Shown in pieces: positions 57,486-64,000 of a stretch of 64,000 nt of DNA. The stretch covers positions 1,441,001 through 1,505,000 of the forward strand of contig CP079108.1 of assembly GCA_019285715.1 (NCBI GenBank), written 5' to 3'. Origin of the DNA: Sphingosinicellaceae bacterium (GTDB taxonomy: Bacteria; Pseudomonadota; Alphaproteobacteria; Sphingomonadales; Sphingomonadaceae). How positions within the stretch are numbered: the first letter of the stretch is position 1; the number at the start of each line of letters is the position of its first letter. The position numbers were made by a program, and so were the translations under genes. The notes under the pieces are model-generated. The model was not told the origin of the DNA, ran no database searches, and was given only the letters and a program-made list of their open reading frames with translations.

Positions 57486-60400
57486 TCAATAGTCCTTCTT
57501 GAGACGCAGGTTGACGCTCGTACCCCCGAGTGTCGCGACCTGGCTGAGGATCGACAGCGACCGCGTCAGCGACACCTCGATGTTCGTCGCGGTGTAGCCC
57601 TGGGCGTCGGAGGCGAGCTCGAGGTAGATCCGCCGGCCGATATATTGCCCCGCCGCGATCGCGGTCCGGCGGCCCGTCGTGGTGTCCGCCGGCAGGATGC
57701 GAAGGCGGTCGATGCCGAGGCTTTTCCGCACGAAATTGATCGGGTTGAGCCCGGCACCCTTACCGCCGCGCAGCGAGGCGAGCGCACCGGCGAGCTGCAG
57801 CGCCTCCGGGGCCGACAGGCTGGCGATCGACGTGCCGAACAGGACGCGGCTGAGCACTTCGTCCTGCGGCAGAGCGGGGACCGAGCCGAACGTGATCTCG
57901 GGCTTCAGGCCCGTGCCCGTGATCGTCAGGGTCGCGGTGAACCCCGCGCTGACGTTCTCGGCGGCGATGTCGAGGATTGGGTCGGGCGGGTAGGTCCCCC
58001 CGAAGCGCAGCACGCCGCGAGTGAGCTGGAAGCGCTTGCCGGCGAAGTCGTAGTCGCCGCGGACCATGTCGACGCGCCCCGAAAGCGCCGGTGCGGTCGT
58101 CGTGCCCTTGACGGTGATGTCGCCGCGCCAGTCGGAGTTTAGGCCCATGCCCTCGACGTTGATGCGGTCGGGCGCGCTGACGGCGATGTCGAGTTCCCAG
58201 CGCGTCGGCTTGGCGGTCGCGACGACGCGCTGGCGGACGATCTCGGCGTTGACCTCGCGGACGGCAAGGACGGGGACCTCGACGGTCGCCGGTCGCCCGA
58301 TCCGGAAGCGTGCCTTATCGGCGACGAGCTTGCCGGTGATTTTTGCGCCGTCCTTGCCGCTGACCACCCGCATGTCGCCGCTGACCGTCGCGGCAAGGTC
58401 GTCGCGCTTGAGCGCCTGCGCGTCCTTCAGGGTGAACCTGACGTCCATCGGGAAGCCGTCGACCGCCGACAGGCCGATGCTGCCGCTGCCGGTAACGGTG
58501 CCGCCCTTGCCGACTTCGCCTCTGAAGCTGGTGAGTTCGAGGCGCGAGGCGGTGAAGCGGCTGTCGAGGTGCGCCTTGTCGACGACGGTTCCGAGGGTGA
58601 CGTTCTCGATGCGCGCGCCGTCGCTGGCGATGGTGCCGGTCAGCGTCGGCTCGCCGAGTTTGCCCCCGATGTCGGCGGTGATCCGGACCGGTCCGCGGAC
58701 GTCGATCGCCTCGATGCCCGCCAGGGGCCACAGCGCCTGCGACGGGCCGTTGTAGCGGGCCTGGGCGAACAGCGGGGTTGCGAGCAGGCGCTCGAGCACG
58801 GGATCCTCTGCGGTGCCCGGGATGCCGCGGAGCTGGGCCTGGAACCGTCCTTCGACGATACCAGCGCGGACGATGACCGCGCGGGCGCTGCCGCCGCTCT
58901 CGTTGAGGACGGCGTTGACCCCGAGGTCAATCGGTAGCGAGGCGCTGGCGAGCCCGGCGCGGCTGAGCCCACTGATCCTGAGCGACGCCGTGCCGGTCGG
59001 CAGCTTGCCGCGAACCATGCCGATGTCGAGCATTCCCGACACGCGGCCGCCGAAATCGAAGGTCGGGCTGACCAAGGTGAGCAGCGACAGGCCGAGATTG
59101 TCGAGCCGGGCCTTTACCGCAAGCCGCTCGCCGAAGCGCCCGGACACTTCGGCACGGCCGTCGGGCGTCGTGACGATCGCCGGGGCGAGCACCCAGTCGG
59201 GCCCGTCGCGGGTCAGTACCGCAGTCCGTTGGAGGCCGATGCGACGGCTGTTGAAGGTGCCGCCGCCATCGACCTCGATGCGGCCGTCGGTGAGGCGCGC
59301 CTTGCCGCCGATGGTGAACGGCGATTCCGCCAGCCCCGCGGCGTCGAACTGCGCGGTGCCGTGGCCGTCGCGGTAGTCGATGCTGCCCGACGCGGTGGTC
59401 AACACGGTGTCCTGGCGGCGGATCTCGGTGGCGGTGAAGCGTCCGGTGACCTGCGGCCCGGCGTCGGGCAGCAGGATCGTCGCGCGCAGGTCGCCCTTGC
59501 CGACGGTGACCGGGGAGCCGAACGCCAGCTTTGCGTTGCTCGCGGTGACAACGACGTCGGCGCGCTGGACGGCGCTTGCGGCGCTCAGCCCGATGGTGCC
59601 GGTCAGCCCGGGTCCGGCGACGTCGAGCCGCCCCGAGAAAGGCCCGGCAGCGGTCTGCACGATGGTGCCGTGGCCGGTGATGCCCGCGACGGTCACCGCC
59701 GCGAGGTCGATCGGGGTGGGCTGGACGGTGGCGCGGATCAGCCCGCGCGCCGCGACCGGGCCGTAGTCGCTGTTGCCCTTGGCGTCGAACGTCCAGTTGC
59801 CGGCGCTCGGCGTCAGGTGGGCGCTGACGCTGCTCAAGCCGGCGCCGAGACCGGGGCGGGCAAGGGTGACGTCGACCACCGGCGCCTCGATCGCGCCGAC
59901 CAGCTTGACCCCGACCGGCCCGTAGCGTCGCGATGTGCCGCTGCCGCTCAGCTGGAGGATGCCGGTCGGCGACCGGGTGCCGGCGGCGACGAAGTTCAGG
60001 CCGGGTGACGCGACGCGGGTGTTGCTGAAGCCGAGGTCGCCCGCGGGGTTGAGGACGATCGCGCTGGTGACGGTCGGCAGCCCCTCGAGCAATGTCGCGA
60101 AGAACGCGTTGTCGAGCCGCTTGACCCGAACCCCGACCTGCCCCGTGACGCGCGCTCCGGTGCCTGCGGGTACGATGCGGACGTCGGCATGGACGTCGGT
60201 GACGCCGAGGCCGGGCACGAGATAGTTGGGCAGGTCGCCCTTCGCGAGGACGTTGAACGCGCCGCTGTCGGTGAGGGCGATGCTGGCAACAGCACGCGCG
60301 GTGATGCGGTCGGAGCGCAGGACCAGGCTGTCCGAGACGAGGGTGTCGCCGCGCACGGTCAGCGGCCCGGTAACGCGGACATTGTGGAGCAGGGCGTCGG

Positions 60401-61631
60401 CATCGACTCCGAAGCCCGTGACCCGGGACGCGCTGGCGGCGAGCGGCACCACCAGTGGCCGCGCGCCGGTCTGGACGATGCCGATGGCGCGCAGGTCGGT
60501 GAAGCCGTTCTTGCCGAAGGTCATCGCCGGCGTGGTCACGACGTAGTCGACGATCGGATTGCGGAACGACCCGGCGATCCGCGCGCGCAGCCGCAGGTCG
60601 CGCGCCGTCAGTCGCGGGTTGATCGCCGCCGGCTTGAGCACCCGCGTGTCGATGGTCATGCCCGAGAAGCTCTCGTCGCCGAAGTCGATGAGGCCGCTGC
60701 CGGTCGCGGCGAAGGCCGGCGCGGAGGCGGTGAAGCGCGTGTTGGCGCGGCGGTCGGCGAGCGTTGCCGTCGCGTCGATCCGCAGTGCCGGGGTCGTGAC
60801 CCGGGCCAGCAGGCCGTCGAGCAGGTGGGCGGGCGCGATCGTGCCGCCGACCCCGAAGCGGCCGTTGGCAGCGCTCAGCACGAGGTCGGCGAGCGGCGCT
60901 GCGCCCAGCCTGGCGACGGCGCGACCCTGCCACGCGGTCCAGCGGCCATCACCCGAGATGCTGAGCGCCAGCGGCGACTTGATGCGGAGCAGCCCGGTGA
61001 TGACGCCGCCGGCGGGTGCCGCGACCTGTGCGTCGATGTCGAAGCGGTCGCGGTCCGGCTCGGCGTCGAGGCGCAACTTGACGCTGTCCCCGCCAGCGGC
61101 AGCGGGCGCGGCGGCGTCGAGCACGATGCGCGCCCGGCCGCTGCGGATATCGGCGTTGCCCGTCAGGCTGACGACACGCGCGCTGCCGATGACCGGCGCG
61201 GCCAGCACGATGCGGTCGATGCTCAGCTTGCCGACGACGATGTCGATGTCGGGCAAGATGCGCTTGTCGCCGCTCGGTCGCAGCGCCGGGCGGCGCAGCA
61301 CATCGACCTCGGGCACGTCGAGTTCGTGGATGTCGAGGAGGTTGTGGATCAGCTCGACCGGACGCCAGTCGAGCGTCGCGACGGGCGCGCGCGCGAAGAC
61401 ACCCTTGGGGTCGCCGAACTCGAGGTCATGGATCGCGGCGCGACCGAAGATGGTGCCCTCGATGCGCCCGGCGCGCACGGTCAGGCCGGACTTGGGGGCG
61501 TAGAGCGGCAGCTGCCGGACGATGAAGTCGCGGCCCGCGTCGCTGTTCAGGAAGCCGATGCCGGCGACCACGGCGAGCGCCACCAGCGCGACCAGCGCGG
61601 CGACGAGCCAGAGGGCGCGAACTGCTCTCAT
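57486..61631 (-). CDS. tamB: Translocation/assembly module TamB (DUF490)
   Basis: A ~1381-residue AsmA-like bridging protein. One N-terminal membrane helix (LWLVAALVALVALAVVAGIGFL) is followed by long beta-rich repeat regions and a C-terminal DUF490/TamB domain ending in a final strand (SVNLRLKKDY). TamB and its partner TamA span the envelope, acting in outer-membrane protein insertion or phospholipid transport. The start ATG at 61631 is 13 bp after the tamA stop. The larger frame reaches back into tamA but the conserved start is clear. Confidence 0.92.
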   Translation of the reverse strand: MRAVRALWLVAALVALVALAVVAGIGFLNSDAGRDFIVRQLPLYAPKSGLTVRAGRIEGTIFGRAAIHDLEFGDPKGVFARAPVATLDWRPVELIHNLLDIHELDVPEVDVLRRPALRPSGDKRILPDIDIVVGKLSIDRIVLAAPVIGSARVVSLTGNADIRSGRARIVLDAAAPAAAGGDSVKLRLDAEPDRDRFDIDAQVAAPAGGVITGLLRIKSPLALSISGDGRWTAWQGRAVARLGAAPLADLVLSAANGRFGVGGTIAPAHLLDGLLARVTTPALRIDATATLADRRANTRFTASAPAFAATGSGLIDFGDESFSGMTIDTRVLKPAAINPRLTARDLRLRARIAGSFRNPIVDYVVTTPAMTFGKNGFTDLRAIGIVQTGARPLVVPLAASASRVTGFGVDADALLHNVRVTGPLTVRGDTLVSDSLVLRSDRITARAVASIALTDSGAFNVLAKGDLPNYLVPGLGVTDVHADVRIVPAGTGARVTGQVGVRVKRLDNAFFATLLEGLPTVTSAIVLNPAGDLGFSNTRVASPGLNFVAAGTRSPTGILQLSGSGTSRRYGPVGVKLVGAIEAPVVDVTLARPGLGAGLSSVSAHLTPSAGNWTFDAKGNSDYGPVAARGLIRATVQPTPIDLAAVTVAGITGHGTIVQTAAGPFSGRLDVAGPGLTGTIGLSAASAVQRADVVVTASNAKLAFGSPVTVGKGDLRATILLPDAGPQVTGRFTATEIRRQDTVLTTASGSIDYRDGHGTAQFDAAGLAESPFTIGGKARLTDGRIEVDGGGTFNSRRIGLQRTAVLTRDGPDWVLAPAIVTTPDGRAEVSGRFGERLAVKARLDNLGLSLLTLVSPTFDFGGRVSGMLDIGMVRGKLPTGTASLRISGLSRAGLASASLPIDLGVNAVLNESGGSARAVIVRAGIVEGRFQAQLRGIPGTAEDPVLERLLATPLFAQARYNGPSQALWPLAGIEAIDVRGPVRITADIGGKLGEPTLTGTIASDGARIENVTLGTVVDKAHLDSRFTASRLELTSFRGEVGKGGTVTGSGSIGLSAVDGFPMDVRFTLKDAQALKRDDLAATVSGDMRVVSGKDGAKITGKLVADKARFRIGRPATVEVPVLAVREVNAEIVRQRVVATAKPTRWELDIAVSAPDRINVEGMGLNSDWRGDITVKGTTTAPALSGRVDMVRGDYDFAGKRFQLTRGVLRFGGTYPPDPILDIAAENVSAGFTATLTITGTGLKPEITFGSVPALPQDEVLSRVLFGTSIASLSAPEALQLAGALASLRGGKGAGLNPINFVRKSLGIDRLRILPADTTTGRRTAIAAGQYIGRRIYLELASDAQGYTATNIEVSLTRSLSILSQVATLGGTSVNLRLKKDY

Positions 61632-61644
61632 AGTGCCGGGCCGC

Positions 61645-63639
61645 TCAAAACGCCTGTCCGATCGAGACGTAGAAGGCGACGACGGGATCGCCCGGCCCGG
61701 GGTTGATCGGGGTCGCGAGGTCGATGCGGACCGGGCCGAAGCTGGTGTAATAGCGCAGCCCGAGGCCCGCGCCGACCTTGAGATTGTTGACGCCGGGCAG
61801 CGTGCCGGTGTCGACCTGCCCGGCGTCGATGAACGGCACCAGGCCGACATCGCTGCCGAACGCCTTGAAGCGGAAGCGTGCCTCGATCGAAGTCTCGATG
61901 ATCGAGTTGCCGCCGAGCGGCTTGTCGTTGGCGTCCAGGGGACCGACCTGCTGGTAGCCGAAACCGCGCACCGAGCCGCCGCCGCCGGCGTAGAAGCGCC
62001 GGGTCGGCGCGATCGTGCCGCGGCTCGCGCCGAGGATGGTGCCGACATGGAGCCGCCCCGCCAGCACGAACCGGTCGCCGATCGGCAAATAGGCGGAGCC
62101 GTCGATCTGGGACTTCAGGTAGGCGAAGGCGTTCGACTGGTACGACAGTTCGGGCGAGACGCGGCCGGTCAGCCGGAAACCCCGCGTCGGGTCGAGCAAA
62201 TTGTCCGAGCCGTCGTAGGTCAGCGACAGCGGTGCCGCCAGGATCAGGTAGGTGTCGAAGCCCGCGGTCGTGTTGCTGCCGTCGCGCTCCGACGAGCCGA
62301 TCAACTGGACCCCGAGCGAGTAGGTCCACTTCTTCTGCCAGATGATGTTGGTCTCGCGCTCGATCGCAGCGCCGAGCGTCAGCGTCCGCGCGTCATAGGC
62401 GTCCTGTTCCTCAGCGGCGGCTTCGGCGGTGAGCAACAGCGTCACGTCGCGCTTGCGCCAGTTGTGCCGCCTGAGCTCGGCGCCCAGCAACTGCTCGCGC
62501 TCGGCCGCGACCAGCCGGAAGGTCACGCCACCTTCGGGTGGCAGCAGGTTACGGTGCTGCCAGCTGGTTTCGAGGCGCAGGCCCTGGCCCGTCGAATAGC
62601 CGAACTGCGCCGCGATCGTGCGCAGCGGCGCGGTCTCGGTGGTGACGACGAGATCGACGCGCTGCAGGCCGTCTTCGGTGGTCTCGCCTGCCACCGGGCG
62701 GATCGAGGCCGAACCGACCAGGCCGGTCTGGATCAGCGCGCGGCGCAGGTCCTCGAGGTCGGCACCGTTGTAATTGTCGCCGGCCTTGAGCCGCGCCAGT
62801 CGCGCCAGGTGGGCATCGTCGAAGGGCTGTTTCTTGACCCCCTCGGCGAAGCGCACGCGGCCAAATACCGCGCGGCGGCCCGGGTCGATGCGCTGGGTCA
62901 GCGTCGCGGTGCGGGAGCTGTGGTCGACCGCGATGTCCTGCGCGCCGACATCGGGGAAGGGGTAGCCCGCGTCGGCGAGCTTGAGCTTCAAGCCGTCTTC
63001 GGCCAGCCCGACGGCCGTCGCGTCGACGGGATCGCCGACCTTGATGCCGAGCGCGGCTTCGACGACCGGCTGCGGTGCCCCGGCGGGGACTTCGAGGTCG
63101 ACCGTCGCGAACGTGTAGACCGGGCCGGGTACGACCGTCAGCGTCACCTTGGTCGGCGTGCCGGGCTTGTCGGGCGGGGTGATCGCCACCGCGACATTGC
63201 CGCCGTAGCGGCCCTCGGCGCGGAGCAGCTGATCGATCAGGTCACTGTCCTCGGTCGCCCGGCGGTTGATCTGCGCCAGGTTCGCGGGCTGGTTCCGCCC
63301 CAGCCACAGCGACGAAAGCTCGTGGAAGCGCGGCAGCAGCCGGATCTCGGTCAGCCCGGCGACGACGACCTCGTAGCGCACGTCGCCGGCCTCCGCGGCG
63401 GCCGTCGCGTCGCCCGCGGTCGTCGACACCGCCGTCGGCCAGTCGACCCCGCCGGGTAGGGGAGCCATAGCGTCGAGCAGCGGATCGGGAGCGGCGACGG
63501 TCGGAGCAACCTGCGGCGCAACGGCCGGCTTCGTCGTCGGGGGCGTTGCCTGCGCTCCTGCCGCCGGAGTCTGGGCGTGGAGGGGCGCGGCGACGGCAAA
63601 CGCCCCGCTCAGCACCAACCCGACGATCCCTCGACCCAT
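61645..63639 (-). CDS. tamA: TamA/BamA-family outer-membrane assembly protein
   Basis: A ~664-residue outer-membrane protein: signal peptide (GIVGLVLSGAFAVAAPLHAQ, ATG at 63639), a proline-rich linker, POTRA-like domains (about 85-330) and a 16-stranded barrel domain (about 340-664) with GGGGSVRGFGYQQVGP, matching the conserved loop 6 VRGY/F motif, and an aromatic C-terminus (YVSIGQAF). It pairs with tamB 13 bp downstream. An in-frame ATG further upstream would lengthen an unconserved N-terminus. Confidence 0.93.
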   Translation of the reverse strand: MGRGIVGLVLSGAFAVAAPLHAQTPAAGAQATPPTTKPAVAPQVAPTVAAPDPLLDAMAPLPGGVDWPTAVSTTAGDATAAAEAGDVRYEVVVAGLTEIRLLPRFHELSSLWLGRNQPANLAQINRRATEDSDLIDQLLRAEGRYGGNVAVAITPPDKPGTPTKVTLTVVPGPVYTFATVDLEVPAGAPQPVVEAALGIKVGDPVDATAVGLAEDGLKLKLADAGYPFPDVGAQDIAVDHSSRTATLTQRIDPGRRAVFGRVRFAEGVKKQPFDDAHLARLARLKAGDNYNGADLEDLRRALIQTGLVGSASIRPVAGETTEDGLQRVDLVVTTETAPLRTIAAQFGYSTGQGLRLETSWQHRNLLPPEGGVTFRLVAAEREQLLGAELRRHNWRKRDVTLLLTAEAAAEEQDAYDARTLTLGAAIERETNIIWQKKWTYSLGVQLIGSSERDGSNTTAGFDTYLILAAPLSLTYDGSDNLLDPTRGFRLTGRVSPELSYQSNAFAYLKSQIDGSAYLPIGDRFVLAGRLHVGTILGASRGTIAPTRRFYAGGGGSVRGFGYQQVGPLDANDKPLGGNSIIETSIEARFRFKAFGSDVGLVPFIDAGQVDTGTLPGVNNLKVGAGLGLRYYTSFGPVRIDLATPINPGPGDPVVAFYVSIGQAF

Positions 63640-63771
63640 TGCACGAGCGTCTAGCCGACCCCTGCCGCCGGGCATAGCCGAACCGAATCCACCCGTGTCG
63701 CCCCTGCGTCGTCCGGGCGCAGGGCGGGTTCCGGCTGGCGCTGCTGCGGAGCGCATGCGAGAGCAGCAACG

Positions 63772-63951
63772 ATGGAAGATCGTCCCCCTCGCGTCGCCGG
63801 CGGCTGCCTGCTCGCCGGCTTCACCCTCCTCGGCGCTGCGGTCGGCGTCGCGGTCAACCAGGCCAGTGCTGGACTCCTGAGCGGCTTTGCGGCCGGTGTC
63901 GTGCTGGCGATCGTGGTCGCGGTATGGGATTCCCGGCGCGGGTCACGCTAG
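63772..63951 (+). CDS. Small two-helix membrane protein
   Basis: A 59-residue protein with two hydrophobic stretches (GGCLLAGFTLLGAAVGVAV; GFAAGVVLAIVVAVW) and short polar ends (MEDRPPRV; DSRRGSR). No family recognised; small proteins of this shape lie in many proteobacteria. It diverges from tamA. The Shine-Dalgarno is weak. Confidence 0.55.
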   Translation: MEDRPPRVAGGCLLAGFTLLGAAVGVAVNQASAGLLSGFAAGVVLAIVVAVWDSRRGSR

Positions 63952-64000
63952 GCAGCGGCCTGACACGCGCTGAGTTCGCCTGGACTTGTGTCGGTACCTG

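Noticed and set aside
58927-60933. A 668-codon frame inside tamB in another phase on the same strand.
   Set aside because: Pure arginine/alanine/proline shadow of the tamB codons with no domain.

Overview
The window is a contiguous, gene-dense stretch of a high-GC alphaproteobacterial chromosome. The gene set fits Sphingomonadales best: gapR (DUF2312), a CcrM-type GANTC methyltransferase directly after rnhB, the small aa3-oxidase subunit IV, a split pntAA/pntAB/pntB transhydrogenase, a PEP-CTERM protein with a WALMIAGFG tail, a HisKA_2 sensor kinase and DUF1244, DUF1272 and DUF6456 proteins. GTG and TTG starts and 1-8 bp gene overlaps are frequent. There is no phage, IS element, CRISPR array or rRNA operon; the only RNA gene seen is tRNA-His. 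The assignment to Sphingomonadales is inference from gene content.

Layout. 1-4.4 kb: glyoxylate bypass, with malate synthase (cut by the left edge) and a RamB/ScfR-like regulator divergent from isocitrate lyase. 4.7-11.3 kb: sensor kinase, a Tat-exported molybdenum hydroxylase subunit overlapping hemH, phaB, a ribbon-helix-helix protein and a Crp-family regulator. 11.4-15.1 kb: purEK, rpmJ with an in-frame HAD phosphatase behind it, galE. 15.2-19.8 kb: envelope lipoproteins and two very small exported proteins, then an M14 carboxypeptidase-GNAT-gpmA-TlpA run. 19.8-26.7 kb: pyruvate kinase, DUF1244, gapR, two subunits of a three-subunit molybdenum hydroxylase, a frameshifted DUF6456 gene, an XRE regulator, cysQ and a cation/proton antiporter. 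26.8-32 kb: a VOC protein, an RNA uracil-5 methyltransferase, the NnrED NAD(P)HX repair enzyme, a lipoprotein, ilvD. 32.4-42.6 kb: a PEP-CTERM protein, DUF1272-thiD-rnhB, ccrM, two large hydrolases/peptidases, folP, an ABC1 kinase. 42.7-46.9 kb: aa3 oxidase subunit IV, the pnt operon (with an unrelated exported protein inserted), sodC, tRNA-His. 46.9-55.7 kb: a nitroreductase and a MoxR/DUF58/SpoIIM/RDD/DUF4350/DUF4129 cluster, then a membrane protein and an MpaB-like protein. 55.8-64 kb: a leucine-dehydrogenase-like enzyme, an Excalibur-domain membrane protein, and the TamA/TamB outer-membrane assembly pair.

Long palindromes of at least two families punctuate the gaps (4434, 13961, 21761, 35041 and 56858 for one family; 40329 and 51804 for the other). 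The less explained items are the MoxR cluster, the rpmJ/HAD arrangement with no conventional start codon, the orphan S and M hydroxylase subunits, the exported protein inside the pnt operon, and a pair of tiny exported proteins converging on a shared hairpin. Nothing here is clearly a wholly new system; the MoxR cluster is the best candidate for an under-described machine.
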